Below, one piece after another: positions 32,844 through 46,898 of a DNA stretch of 64,000 nt. The position numbers and the translations under genes are program-made. Position 1 is the first letter of the stretch. Each line of letters opens with the position of its first letter. Where the stretch lies: positions 1,860,001 through 1,924,000 of the forward strand of contig JABYQN010000008.1 in NCBI GenBank assembly GCA_022606135.1, read 5' to 3'. The stretch comes from Fomes fomentarius. Its lineage: Eukaryota > Basidiomycota > Agaricomycetes > Polyporales > Polyporaceae. The notes below the pieces were generated by a model. It saw nothing but the letters and a program-made list of their open reading frames with translations, did no database searches and was not told the DNA's origin.

Positions 32844-34604
32844 ATACTAGGGTATGTTCAAGGGGATAGACCACATAGATTCCACATCGACGGACGATAT
32901 CACTTCTACTAGTATAGATACGCGTGAGCATTGGGCGATAATGACATTCTTTATCTTACTCTTGCGTGGGCGGCCACATGTGCCATCCGGACATGGCCTG
33001 ATACTCGAGACATGTACATTCGTACGGTGGGGTGCAGCCTCCTCATGGTGCGGTACGGACACGGAGGTATATTGGGGTCGGTCCTTAGCGCCCACGGGGA
33101 AGGTTGTTGACAATGACGATGACGAGCAAACGCGTCACAGGTGATGTCGAGGAATGCGTAGCCCCGTGGCGTCTGCCTACCATGAGGGTACACTGAGTTG
33201 ATCGCCTCGGAGGGCCCCGTCTTGTCAATGCAGCACGAGTCAATCGTGGCCTTCACACTACAACACCTCTGGATCTTCGAAGACGCGTACTTGCGAGGAA
33301 AAGATTACGCGCGCCCAAGGGCCTCGATGTCCTGGAACGTCTGCTCATCGCGTCAATGGCAATCATGATGCAAAAGGATAGCGTATTTGACCGAGCATAG
33401 ACAATGAATGACAAGAGCAAATGATTATGCCGGAGACATGAAGAGAGAAAAGGTAGTGGAGGGTAAGTGGCGGGGATGTGCGTTAGTACTGTATGAGGTG
33501 GGAACATATATGATCAACGAGGGGCATCATTGTGCATCGTACTCTTATGTCACAGTGGTACGGTCCAGTAGCGACCTGTGCTAAAGAACGCATGAGAACG
33601 TCAATAACCCAAGGCAAAGCTTCTTGCGAGAGCAATAATATAACCTTTAGACTCTTATGCATCACAGTACAACTACAACCTGAGCGAACACCCTTCCCGA
33701 CTCGTCACGCGAGATTATTCATAGCCGCTGCTCAAGGGCGCGTCCGGTGTCAATAGGTCTCGCTCTACGTCCGCTATTGTTTCGCAGATGAAAAATAAAA
33801 ACACTGACCAGTGACCGATAGATAATGGGGCTAAGCATCACATCGCCGCAACGAGTCTTGCAGGTGAGTTCGTATCTGTATGACCCAATCTCCACGGCGA
33901 ACACAATGTCGAGAGCGTGGAGACGATGAGTATGTACCTGGTGCACCTCACCTGCAACTTGAAAGGCATCCTCACTTATTCAAATTTCTCTAGGCAGACA
34001 TTGGACAGTCCTACTCAGAGGATGCCATACATTTCAATACACGAAGTTCATAGGACATGCTTGGCCGACACAACCTTGCAACTCAATGTTGAGTACTCAC
34101 TTCAATGAAGCACCTGTACTACTCATTCCGGTGCATTGCCTAGTAGATGGGAAGTGACGCGTCGAACAATCAGTGGGATGATAGTAGAGAAAAATTGTGC
34201 CAGAGCCAGCGTTGAAGAGTGTGTGACATACGTTACGGCTACGTGACGCACAGACTTAGTAGCCGCCCAGTCACGGTGATCTCTGCTAGGGATCGCGAGC
34301 CTGTACGCGAATGAGTAAAGGCTTCCCCCAAATCCACATCTTCAGGGACAGAGCAAGTGATCTCTTCAGAGTCCCATCATTTTATAATGTGAGGATCCCA
34401 ATATATATGTATATTACTCGAGGACTCTCAGCATACATACGACAAGTTTATCACATATATTACTATACGAGACCCATTCGAGTCACGCCCATTCCGAGTG
34501 CATACTGAGACATTAGATACTAGTAATATATATCCGAGTAATCGGACCCAGAGGACGTTCCCAGACGCAACAATAAAAAGAGTGGGAGGGTGCCCTGCTG
34601 TTGC
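32844..34604. other. intergenic between convergent genes
   Basis: 3' flanks of the ferritin-like gene 2 and of the Mn-peroxidase. The stretch 34380-34560 is AT-rich with several TATATA words. No gene or element recognised. Confidence 0.5.
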
Positions 34605-36227
<1,623 letters not shown>

Positions 36228-36355
36228 AGTAAGGTATGATCCCGACGAGGAGAATATGCTTAGAGACCACCGGGAAGGACGATGATCGATAGAATGAGGA
36301 TGAGAAGGGAGGGAGCGTAGTAGTGCACTGAGGGTGCCTCTTCACTATGCAAAGG

Positions 36356-36363
36356 CTTTTATA
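36356..36363 (-). promoter_or_regulatory. TATA box of the Mn-peroxidase gene
   Basis: TATAAAAG on the minus strand, about 130 bp upstream of the ATG. I looked for the metal-response consensus TGCRCNC close by and saw no convincing copy. Confidence 0.65.
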
Positions 36364-38843
36364 CCCCTCGCCCAACACAAAGCGCTCTGTAACGGGCACG
36401 ATGACTACGCACTACTATGTATTTGGCATACAATTAGTCCTTCCGGTTCCGAGGCGGACAACATGGCAAGACCCTGGGTGAGAAATTGTATCAGCTCTGT
36501 GCGTACAGCTGTCAGTGACATAAATCACATACCTGTCGTTACTGCGCGAACATAGCACTGTTGTCGTGAGTCATCCGCCGATGCGGAAGACAGCTGTCGA
36601 GCGGCCATTTCTCACCATGGTCATCACTGCATTGGAGCGGATGCCAGAACAAAAAATCACCTTCGTGAAGTTGACCGATAAATGCACGGAGCTAGGTCTC
36701 CTGAGAGTAGGACTGGGCACGGTTGTTGTGCGCATGGTCTGTTGGCGAAATCCTTGGGAACCATTTCGGTGCTATTCAATGGGTTGCTCGCGTTGCACAG
36801 GTCTACGGCGGGAATGTCCCGCATCGGCTTACGGGGCGGAGCGCTGGGACGTCAGCGTCCTGAGCTCAAACTTGAACGGGGATATACAGTGAGATCGCAA
36901 TGAAGATAGCATCCGTGAGTTTTATGGGCCCTACGTGGCACGGTGTGTCAAAGTCTAGCATGGGTGTGCATGCCGACAACGCAGCTTCGATGAGGCGCGG
37001 GCCGCGCGGCTTGAGATTCGAACTCGATGTGAGGGCTTGGAATTCATGATGGAGATGACGGTTGTGTATGCGCTAATATCCCAGGGCCCGGGCCTGTAAA
37101 GGTCGTTAGTCATATATCTCCGAGTCCTCAAGGGTGTCCATTTACCTCTGTCAATGCCTCGATCAAAACTTGTGGAAGTATTCTCAGTGCGTGGCGGGGT
37201 CACAATGCAGTGCAGCATTCCCAATCTGGAAGTGTTGTGCTGTCACGCTAAGCTGTTCCTGGGAAGAACCAGGGACTCAGAACATACATGCTGGTGGGAA
37301 TCCGAGCTTGAATGTGCCTTTAGCTAGTCATCGTCACTGACTTTAGGATATACGCGAGACACTGATTGTCAGACGGTGCGTGAGCATGAGTGACTCGCAA
37401 AACTCTTGGCTTCATTGGCAAGACTCTCACCGAAGCGTACGATCGCACGACGTGAGAGCGCTTTCTCACAAGGATTTCGAATAGACGTCAAACAACAGTG
37501 CGGTGTGAGGGTCGTTCCTAGATGATGACAATGTTGGCCCTGCCCCCTCCATTCGCAACTGATGGTCGAGAAACGCTCATCGCCGGATTCCTACGTAGGC
37601 CGTGGGTGGTCCGTAGTCGATATATGTACCTTTGGAAATAAACTGCGGCCGGTGGTGATCCGTTAGGTGTTTCCATGTCGAGAAGCACTCTGTATGTTTC
37701 ATCCGTTTGATGGGTCATCCTCGACACGTCACCACGTCCGGAACGTGAACCTGTTGTGATGCGATGCCACCGTTCCTCGATGAGCTATAGTAGACGGCAA
37801 GGCCGGTCCTGCTGTGCTATGTACGCAGCAGTTTTGCAATAGAGTTTTGTAAAGTCGCCTGCTGCCGGTGCAGCATCGCTAGGTCAAGGCGAGGTCATGT
37901 ACTATAAATGCACGTACCAGGTTATACAAATCAAGAAGGGATACTGTAAAACCTCTTGATGAGATGATGGTTATAGGATAGGACATAATTGCAATACTGA
38001 CGGATGCAGCTAGATCAGCGGAGGTGAGAATCAGTGCAACCATTATTACGCCCGCAAACAGGATAAATGACCCGCGCAGACTGAACCTCAGAGTCGCGAG
38101 TACCACGGACGACAAACAGTGAGAAGCAAGTACTAAGCAAGACGGAACTCACATGTAGAATGCAGCCTCACTTGCCAAGCACGGCGTTTACAATATTCTC
38201 AGGAGAAGTGAGCTCGCGTACATCTGATCTACTCACCTGATGGTAAAGGGAAGTCTATTCAAGCTCGTCGCAAGGACAGTTGAGCGCAGCAAGGAGAGAG
38301 GGCGACGCTCCGCGCCTGCGCGCTATCTCACGCAAAGCAGGGATGATGGCAACCCAAGTGATTCTTGCTGTTCATGGAGTCTGTGTTCAACAGGGTTGAT
38401 CGTGGGTCCAGCGCGCAGGGGATCTGTGCGCACCTATGCACATTAGGACATTGTTGGGTGTTTCGAGGTGACCGTGACAAGGCGGTGTGCTGAGAAAAGA
38501 CGAGGTCCTGGTTGTTGTCTGGGCCACTCCAAAGATCACGTAGCTCGCAGGCTGCTAAGGTTTTAGCCTGCATTGTTGACTGCCTGAGATCAGTATTAGT
38601 ACGATAGATAGCAGGAGTCAAACGTGTCGTTGTACTAGGTGGCAAACGTTACGCGTGGCAATCACGTACTCGTGACCAGTGATAACGGGAGGCGTGACAC
38701 TGCAGATCGATTCCAATCTAGCCACAATCCGGCTTTAACCTTGTTCACAACGTGCACACAGCGTGTAGCAAGTCTCTCGCACACCACTACCATACGTTCG
38801 TGCTCTCGTTTGACAGCTGAGGGACCCACCACCACAGACTATC
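36364..38843. other. intergenic, with a hydrophobic fragment near 37879-38115
   Basis: Divergent promoters of the Mn-peroxidase and the PNP gene plus 2 kb of unassigned DNA. On the minus strand 37879-38115 encodes a hydrophobic stretch (LFAGVIMVALILTSADLAAS, AIMSYP) that resembles the weaker frame near 9743-9880. It may be a remnant of a membrane protein gene; family not recognised. Confidence 0.4.
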
Positions 38844-40454
38844 ATGCCTTTGCCGCCAGACACCGACCATGCCGAGTCGCAATCTCTCCCTTTCGAGGAG
38901 ACACTCACCAAGATCAGGGGGCTGCTGCCAGAGAAGCTCCACAAACCCCATGTCGGCATTGTCTGTGGCTCCGGTCTTCATACACTTGCCGCAGCGATTC
39001 GGGAAATGGTCGAAGTACCGTATGCTTCGCTCCCAGGGTTTGGCAAGAGCACAGGTACGCAACAGTTGACATAATGGTCCGATGGTTACATCCGGCTGAC
39101 CTATCGCTGGATCCGCATTACACCTATGACAGTTCCCGGACACAAGAGTTCCCTCGCATTCGGCTTGATTGGTCCCGGTGCAGGGACGCCAGTTGTAGTT
39201 ATGTTGGGACGTGTGAGTTCCCATTAGCCACTGCAGTGGCATTTCTCTCGTTGACAATCTTCCGCGATAGCTTCATCCGTATGAGGGTCATAAACTTTCG
39301 ACTGTCGTGTATCCTATTCGCGTCATGGCGCGCCTGGGAATCAGACATTTGATCAGTGAGAGACTTTCCTTTCTTGTGGCATATTTGCGCTCACATCTCG
39401 GATCCCACAGTCACCAACGCCGCTGGTGCATTAAACAGGGACCTTGCCGTAGGAACCAGTGAGTGCCACGTCTGTCGATGACTAGTTGGAATCTCGCATC
39501 GGTAGCCGGATTACAAAGGCCGAGCTCGAGCGCATGCGAACAGACGCGACAAGCAATGTATCTTACCGGCGCGCTCAAGCTCTTCACAGGTGTATCCACA
39601 CTTCGTTCGTTCATCGCGCAGATCTCACCCCAATCGTGTAATGTCGTGCGGTCTACTCGTGCGCTGATCAGTGATAGGAGTCCACCGCATGGTCGAGCTC
39701 CGAGCTCTGAAGGAGCTCAAAAGGCTGGTCTTGCAGAGTGCAGTGCGCGCTGTACTTCTATTAGTTGTTGAAGTCGGCTCCGCAGTCGAGCTTCGTTGTT
39801 CTTCAACCTGAGACTTCTGACCTCTCACTCATACCCTGTTCCCTAGTTGTCGTCGTGCAGGATCACATCGCCCTGCCGAACTTGACAGGAATGAATCCTC
39901 TCCTCGGACCACCGGTCGGCCCGAATTACCCGCGGTTCCTCCCGTTATCCACTGCGTATTCGCCCTTCCTACGCCGCCTGGCGTTCCTCGCGGCGCACAA
40001 GCTGAAGTTGGGTCTCAACGCACTGGCAGAAGGAGTGTACGCATGGGTCTCCGGTCCTACATACGAAACTCCCGCGGAAGGCCGCATGTTGCGGAACGCA
40101 GGTGCGGACGTGGTCGGTATGAGTACCGTTCCAGAGGTACTTGCAGGCAAAGAGGAAGGACTCGAGGTAATCGTTTTGAGCCTTGTGACGAACATGGTGG
40201 TCATCCCAAACAAGTACCGGAGCATCAAGGAAGAAGTCGAGGCGGAGGTGAGTGATCTGTCGATTGTTCCGCCGCTGGGTTCATTTAAGCTAATTTACGC
40301 GCAGCTCGCGGGACATCCGATTGTGCGGCAGGAGGAGGTTGTGGTGTCGCATGAAGAGGTGTTGCTGATTGGAAGAGAGAAGGCCGAGGTGATGAAGGGT
40401 CTGGTCGAGAAGATTGTCGAGCTGATCGCGTCGTCGGACGCGCAGAGCGGCTGA
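38844..40454 (+). CDS. PNP: Purine nucleoside phosphorylase
   Basis: Exons 38844-39054, 39133-39212, 39271-39355, 39411-39458, 39847-40247 and 40305-40454; 324 residues, phase consistent. Trimeric PNP family: phosphorolysis of inosine/guanosine to base and ribose-1-phosphate in cytosolic purine salvage. Seen: N-terminal VGIVCGSGLHTLA, phosphate-binding VPGHKSS and HPYEGHK, TNAAGALN, then SGPTYETPAEGRML and GADVVGMSTVPEVLAG (purine/ribose site with the usual Glu and Met), and Asn in SLVTN. Length agrees with the eukaryotic family plus a short N-terminal extension. The fourth intron (39459-39846, 388 nt) is five times the usual size here. Confidence 0.93.
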
Positions 40455-41181
40455 CCCGCCGAATGTGGCTTACCCGTTTTGGTGTATTAAGTAATCACGT
40501 ATATATGGTGAAACGCGGGAAGCCCTTCTGCGAGCTCTCCGACGCGACGACCCCGCCGTCGACTTCCATCCTGGATCTTTCACGTCCCTTAGGTGCGTCC
40601 TCATCGTCCTTGACAGCGACCAACCCTCCCTGACTGTCGTCCGTGCTCTTCCCCCAAATCGCCACAAACGCTTTGTTGCATCTCGTATTGTGGCCTGGTG
40701 TATGCGTGTATGCGTACCTGCCGACCTCAACATCGACGGTGACTATCGACGTGCTCTCATCGTCTCCTACGGTGTGTTTTACATTTTTGCTGTCTCGTCT
40801 ACCATCACCGCTGTCACCCTTCAATTCGACTCGACCCTGGTACCGGCGCTTCTTTTGCTGGCCTATCCCGCTGCTCTCGACGTCCTTGACGACGTGAAAC
40901 ATTATCAACGCGGCCCTCTCCGCTCCTTTCAACTGCCAAACCTCCGGGACGCGTCTCGCCATCACTGGGAATACTGTCCTCTGCAGGGTATCCATTCTGT
41001 TCGGGCGTCGCCAGTGTCCTTAGACTCTCATCTCCCCATCCCTCATTCCTTGAAACCAAGTACGTGACGCGGTCATCCGTGCATTTTTGTACTGATCGCT
41101 AACACGGGATTACAGAATATACCCTCAATCCGCAAACACACAATCATTCATATTCTACACTAATTCTACTAATCCGCCAAG
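40455..41181. other. intergenic / 5' UTR of the next gene
   Basis: Contains a probable 5' UTR intron, 41060-41115 (GTACGT...ATTACAG, 56 nt). On the minus strand 40495-40995 is open for 166 codons without recognisable similarity; it overlaps the 3' end of PNP's neighbourhood and is not called as a gene. Confidence 0.4.
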
Positions 41182-43359
41182 ATGCTCATCCGTATCATGC
41201 CCGATCAGCCTCACCCGAATATCCTCTTCACCCTGAACATGCAGGACCCTATGCACGACTCGGAGAAGAAGCCTTGCCCATCCAATTGGTGTGTACAGGC
41301 TCAGATGGTAGAAGCGTTGCAAGACGAGGGTTTGGGTATCGAGTCGCCGTCGGACATCCACGCCTTCGACAAAGCGGCGTGGCATACTGCGCTCATGACT
41401 GAGGTTGCGTTCGACCTAGTTGAACGCTCGGTGACGTGCACATTCTTCGATGGTTCGGTGGTGTCCTGGTCGATGTCTTCAATAGGCGCGGGTAGCAGGT
41501 GTTTGGCTGAGCTCGACGACGTTGTGGCCGCTGTCCAGGGCTCCGCGCAAGAAAGCGAGCGAGAGAGACATCGTAACGCTGGGCTACACGTCCAGACGTC
41601 ATCCCATCAGGCAGGTCAAGAGTCTGGCGCCTCATCCGTCCCCGCGTCTCCCGTCACGTCCAGTCCATTGAAAGCCCACAAACGTCAGAAGTCACTCTTC
41701 TCGTCGATAGTGGCTGCCTTTAAGGGCGCGTTGTCTGACAATGCGAATCGTGGTCAGACGCTCCCCACCTCTCTTCCTCCATTGAAGATTCCTTCTAATT
41801 CGTCTTCGCACTCCCGATCCTCGTCTACATTTTCGCGAACGCAGCGGTCACCACCTGATTCCCCGACGGTGGCTGAGCGACCACCGCCGCCCATCTTCCA
41901 GCTACGCGTTCGACCACGAGCACCCATACCTCCACCTCCGCATTGCAAGTACCGGTCGACGTCTGAGCGTCTGCGATACCATGCTCGCTCATCCCTAGTC
42001 GACATTCTGAGACGTTATGTCTATCCGGTGTTCTCGACCACGTGCTCCCCGTCCTTTGCACGGGTCCAGACTGCACCAGACTGGATAGCGCAGGTCTATG
42101 GATACCCTCCTGGGTCCTACCCCGCATGGGCCGCGCGGAGCTTGCTGCGGAAGACTGACGAACGGATGCGGGAGATGATCGCAGAGGCGAACGCTCACGG
42201 CTTCGGCCATGCTCTCGGGTCTGACCACAGTCAATCACAGGCAGCTTCTCCCCTGCCGGAGGACGAAGATGATGCGATATCTGCAGGCACGAGCGCAAGT
42301 GCAAGTACGGAGACAGATGGCTCTTCAGTGCATACACCGACTGACTCGCCCCTTCGTTCGCCGTTCTCGCCGGGTGTGGTCTCGTCCGGCGGTGGCGCTC
42401 CGCGGCTATCATCCCTCGAGACGAAGATGCTGCCACAGGTACCCAGGAGTCCATCGCCGCCATCGCCGACATTCGACTTTGACATGTCAACGTACCATGC
42501 GCTGGGCATGATGCGGACGCGCCTTCTGACCTATCTCACGCGCATGGGCTCGTCTCCGCGGCAGATCAACTCCAACTCGCACTACGGCTCTGACCTCACC
42601 ATCCTCGAGATCAGAAGCCGCAGACGGGCGTGGAGCTCGCGCGATTATGTCGGTGGGGCGCGCTTGTCCCTCATCGGACTGGCGACGCCCTTCAGGAGCT
42701 CCCCTCTCGCGCGCTGCGAGCCGGTCACGGCTGAAGCGCTGGCCCACATGCAAGCGCAAGCTGCACGGGAATCGCAACGTGCAGTTCTGGCTGCGAACCG
42801 CTCCTTCGTTGGCCTGCCAGATCTTGGCGCGGAGTTCGGGGTGAGTGTAGGCGTGAAGACGGTCACAAAGGAGATGGACGCGCGGCTATTTCCGCTGTGC
42901 GAGGAGGACGAAGAGGATGAGCCGTCAGGCTATGGGCTCGACGAGTACGTCGAGGATGAGGCATGGCGTGACATGCGCGAGTTCGACCTCGAGAGCGGTC
43001 TGCTTGTGTTTCCCCGACCAGAGCTTCCACCACCTGCTGCCGACGCGAAGCCGCCTTCCTACAGCCACATCCACCCGATGACTAGGACCCGGACGCAGAG
43101 CATGCGCAAAGAACACCCGCGTTTACCGCCGATGACGTTGGTGCAACAGCGTGGCGGCCTTGGACGTGGCGAGGGCACTCTGACGGCGGATTCGCTGCTG
43201 TGTCAGCCACTGAACGTCAAAGTCCCGGTGCCTGTGATGCTTGACAGCAGCGACTCGTTCGAGGATTGCGAAGAGCGTGGCGCAGAATTCACACTCGCGA
43301 TGGACCTCCCAGTACCACCTCGGGGAGGATGGCGCGGCGGGGACGTCTCCCGTCGGTGA
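41182..43359 (+). CDS. Unrecognised 725-residue Ser/Pro-rich protein
   Basis: One uninterrupted reading frame of 725 codons, starting MLIRIMPDQPHP just after a probable 5' UTR intron. The N-terminal 110 residues look folded (aromatic-rich, DLVERSVTCTFFDGSVVSWS). Residues about 120-260 and 330-440 are Ser/Pro-rich and likely disordered (e.g. SSTFSRTQRSPPDSPT, PPPPIFQLRVRPRAPIPPPP). Between and after them are more ordered blocks (LRYHARSSLVDILRRYVYP, MSTYHALGMMRTRLLTYL). No signal peptide or membrane helix. I recognise no domain. It is distinct from the composition of the flanking noncoding DNA, and an open frame of this length in intron-rich DNA strongly suggests a true gene. Confidence 0.85.
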   Translation: MLIRIMPDQPHPNILFTLNMQDPMHDSEKKPCPSNWCVQAQMVEALQDEGLGIESPSDIHAFDKAAWHTALMTEVAFDLVERSVTCTFFDGSVVSWSMSSIGAGSRCLAELDDVVAAVQGSAQESERERHRNAGLHVQTSSHQAGQESGASSVPASPVTSSPLKAHKRQKSLFSSIVAAFKGALSDNANRGQTLPTSLPPLKIPSNSSSHSRSSSTFSRTQRSPPDSPTVAERPPPPIFQLRVRPRAPIPPPPHCKYRSTSERLRYHARSSLVDILRRYVYPVFSTTCSPSFARVQTAPDWIAQVYGYPPGSYPAWAARSLLRKTDERMREMIAEANAHGFGHALGSDHSQSQAASPLPEDEDDAISAGTSASASTETDGSSVHTPTDSPLRSPFSPGVVSSGGGAPRLSSLETKMLPQVPRSPSPPSPTFDFDMSTYHALGMMRTRLLTYLTRMGSSPRQINSNSHYGSDLTILEIRSRRRAWSSRDYVGGARLSLIGLATPFRSSPLARCEPVTAEALAHMQAQAARESQRAVLAANRSFVGLPDLGAEFGVSVGVKTVTKEMDARLFPLCEEDEEDEPSGYGLDEYVEDEAWRDMREFDLESGLLVFPRPELPPPAADAKPPSYSHIHPMTRTRTQSMRKEHPRLPPMTLVQQRGGLGRGEGTLTADSLLCQPLNVKVPVPVMLDSSDSFEDCEERGAEFTLAMDLPVPPRGGWRGGDVSRR

Positions 43360-44886
43360 GGACAAGGAAACCGCACCTCCGGATTCGCACCTTCACTTGC
43401 GTTCTCCGGTCCTCGCCCGTCCTTCCGTGCTCTGTGCGCCACGCGCTCCCTTTTCGCCCTACGCTGCGGCCAGTAGTCTGTCGTGCGTTATGCCATCCTC
43501 CCTCATGGCCCGGTGGCCCGTGTTCGACCCTTTCCGATTCTTCTACGCCAGATTCCAGGCTAATCTGGTCCCGCGCGCATCGTCTGACAGAAGGTCAGGC
43601 GTGGTCTGATGTGGTCGGCGCCTAGTCTGTTGGCCGTGGGTGCGATGCGCCCCATCATCACCTTCGAATCTGCATCGCACGCCGCACCACTTCTCGCGTT
43701 CCTTCTACGCACCGGCGTCGTCTGTCTGGACGGTCTGTTCGATTCGAGTACTTGTTCTGGTCTGGTTCCATGCGCATCTATCTGCATCCATCCATCAATT
43801 TCGTCCATTCGTCTTTTCACTCTCACTGCCATCCTTGCACGGCTGCTGCTACGCTGCTCACGACTCTGATCCTGTTCTGATTCCCACCTACCATCTTCTC
43901 CTTGTTCGGTTCGGCGTCGTCTGGACTCGCATCGTATTTCTCCATCTCTGCATCTGGCATATGTTCATTCTCATCATCTGCATCACTGCGACAGCTTCCA
44001 TCGCTTCGATCCATCTCATCTCATCCTGCGTCTCATACTCCATTCAGTGCTCTTGTCCGTTGCCCCTTGTCCATTGCCCATTGCTTTCGCACCTGTCTTC
44101 TCTCGCATCCTCTCGGCATATAATCATGAACTTTACACTCCATTTGCGCTGCATATACTACTACAATACGGATAGTTCCCCCCTGGTTAAACGTTCTGGT
44201 CTGGTCTCTGGAGTCTGTGCTTCCGGATTCCCCTCTCATCCCCCATACTCATCTCATCCACCCCCATCCATTTACCTCTTCTGCCCCGCTTCGTCCCCCC
44301 TTCTCCCTTCTCCGCCCTTCCCATGATCCGAGGCGAGGTTTGCAGTTAGCCCGTTCACGGCTTCCTGCAGCACGCGCTCCCTCTCATATTAATGACCCCA
44401 TTCGTGTATTATAGTTCGGCGGCGGCGGCGGCCACATCCTGCGCCTCCTTCACGGGTTTCATGACTCCAGGCTTCGTCTACGTCTCTCTGCATCCCAGTG
44501 TCAGCACTCTAGCGCTTGCGCATCGTTTGTGCATTGTTACATACTCTCCGTGCCAGTAGACCGTGCCAGTACCAGTAGAGTTGCGCTACAAACTCAATGA
44601 AAACGGATGTGTCTTTTCGAACACACCCATCATACTAGCTTGCAGTCAAAAGTAGACACGGGCAAACCTAGGAGAATATTGCCGAGGTGCTTGTCTCGGT
44701 GTTAGCTCACCTTCTCGGGTATGCGCATTCGCGGCCCTCTGCCAGCACCGAGCGGGAGATGGAGACATGTGAACTGTCGCGTTAGGGAAAGAGGAGATAT
44801 ATTCGAAAGTGTCATAAAGGGCGTATGTCATGAACGTCAGCGGCACCGACGCATACCGCCGCGACCCACACACAGAGAATCTGTTG
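43360..44886. other. 3' UTR / intergenic, pyrimidine-rich on the plus strand
   Basis: From about 43600 to 44335 the plus strand is strongly enriched in C and T, with many TCATC, CCATC and CTTC words. A 228-codon frame there (43640-44326) reflects this composition rather than a protein. The region serves two convergent 3' ends. Confidence 0.5.
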
Positions 44887-46820
44887 TCAGTTGATCTCCT
44901 TAGACGTATACTCAGTCGTCGCAAGACCGACGCGGTTGTTTCCGATGTCGTAGACCATGTAGAAACGCTCGAGGAATGCCATGCCGTTGATGAAGTCGAG
45001 GCCGATTCCCTGTGTGGTGCCGAGATCGTTGACAATGAGATACAGATGATGCGGGTTCCCGCCGAGTGCTCTGTTGAGCTGCAGAAATGGTCGGGACGGA
45101 GTCTCAGCAAGTGTGGATATGGGAAGCGATAGGACGACGTACTGCCCGTGGCCAGATCTGGGCGTTGGGGGTCAACTCGTATCTGATCTGGAGAGCAAGT
45201 ACGTGTACAATCAGCGTGAATGTGCAGGCGAGGCACATTCAGCATTGAACTGGGCACTCACGCCGCCGATCTGGAAATAGAGACTCTTCAAGTTCTTGTA
45301 CTGCTCGGGCGTGATGCGCAACAACCCAACACGATCGTCGAGGACGCCGCCGGTGTACGACTGGTACCTCTGGAAAGCATCTGTGTGTCATCCGATTAGT
45401 TCGAATTTACTAGATATATCTTCATAGACCTACCGCTCGCGAGCAGAATGAGAGTCGTACCGGTATCGAGGATCCCGGCGGAGACGGGAAGTACCGGGCT
45501 ATCGCCGTACGTGACGGACTGGTCGATGCCAACGTAGTCTTTGGCTGGTTCTTGGTCCGTCAACGGCCTGTGAGACGTGTCAGAACGCCGTCATACAAGC
45601 ATCGTCGGACGAGGACACAGATATATGCGTCTGAACGATGAGCCTTACGTCCAGTTCAGCTCCCCGTCGTACTTTGAGTGGTCGGCACCACCAAAGGTCA
45701 ATTCACCATTCTTGTTGTCTATAGTGGTCGAGGGGCGAAAGGAGATGCCGATCTGATAGCTGTCAAGAAGCCCAGCGTTCCAGGCGTTATCGGTTACAGT
45801 AGGAACGCATTTATGGGCGTCGGGGAAAAAGCTGCCTACCCGCAAAAGCGATCAGTGGAATGAATATTCAGCATGCAATATGCTGCAGGATTTTCGCACC
45901 GCAGGTAAGATCGCTTGGGCCGATCCTAGGGGTGGCGTGAATATATGCACGATGCAGAAGATAAGGAAACTGACCCGAGGATACCGTCCAGACCGTTGAA
46001 CCCCGAAGATGTAACTGCTACCCCGATGGATTGGTGTGTAATAGTCAATCCTCCATCCAGAGTTATCGAATCTTTTACTTCGAAGCCTATATGCGCATGT
46101 ATGAGCCCAATCACATAGTACTAGTCATTAATCAGCTTGTAACTAACCTTTGGCCTTTCCAGACCCATACGTGATTGACTGCGAGCGGGAACGGGTATGG
46201 TTTCGGGGTATGCGTGGTGTGTAGAGAGTCTACGACTCACGAATGTTTCACCCGTGGGCTGGGTGCTGAACGTTGGCATATATTCCCTGCCCGCGCCGAC
46301 CCAGGTGTTCGAGCTTCCCGTGTCGACCAGAAGGTGATCTGGAAAATCAAGGGATGGTCATGATATGCGTCGAACGTGATCAACTGGCAGAAGAGCTACG
46401 CACACGATTGTGGAGGTTCTCCGATCTCAACCTGGCGAGAAGTTGAGCACGGATCAAGCGTGAACAGCTCGAGAGTAGGCTTACCGTAGCGACGTAAGTG
46501 ACTACCTGCGAGGTTACACTCTGGTCAAATAAGGCATCTCCGGCCAGAGATGTACCATCGTCCGAATCGGCGTTTGTTTGCTTGCGCTGTTGGAGCGCTC
46601 TGGCCCGCGCCTGGTCGAACTTCAACACATTCGCGGAGCCGGTGGAGTTGAAGCGGCGAGCAAGGGAAAGAGTGGGTGAATGGGTATCTGCAAACGCTGG
46701 GAGCTTGGAGGCCGGGCGGGACTGCACGGAATTCATAAGAGCTGACAGGGAAGAAAGAGGGACTGCTGAGACGTAGAGACCGTAGGTGAGCAAAAGAGTG
46801 ACTAGGCTGTGGACATGCAT
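44887..46820 (-). CDS. Pepsin-like (A1) aspartic protease, polyporopepsin type
   Basis: Eleven exons (46485-46820, 46404-46431, 46241-46338, 46149-46179, 45975-46086, 45900-45925, 45649-45835, 45434-45567, 45262-45380, 45143-45187, 44887-45078); 435 residues, all phases consistent. Signal peptide at the N-terminus (MHVHSLVTLLLTYGLYVSAV), then a propeptide of about 90 residues. Catalytic aspartates lie in LLVDTGSSNTWVG and GILDTGTTLILL. SITYGSGKAKG contains the flap Tyr-Gly, and FNGLDGILG and LERFYMVYDIGNNRVGLA are family hallmarks. No GPI or membrane tail is seen, so probably secreted. Two very short exons (26 and 28 nt) are required to keep the frame. Nearest known type by memory is polyporopepsin (A01); that placement is by motif only. 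Confidence 0.92.
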
Positions 46821-46892
46821 GGGGGGCGGAGATGGAGGCGGATGTTGGCGGAAGAGGAGAGGGTGAAGGGGTAGAGCACACAACGCCTCAGC

Positions 46893-46898
46893 TATATA
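46893..46898 (-). promoter_or_regulatory. TATA box of the aspartic protease gene
   Basis: TATATA on the minus strand, about 75 bp upstream of the ATG at 46820. Confidence 0.45.

Noticed and set aside
40495..40995. 166-codon open frame on the minus strand just after PNP
   Set aside because: No recognisable domain or splice extension; it overlaps the probable 5' region of the next gene. Left unannotated rather than called a gene.
43640..44326. 228-codon open frame on the plus strand
   Set aside because: Composition (Ser, His, Leu, Pro from CT-rich DNA) and lack of any motif indicate a by-product of pyrimidine-rich sequence.
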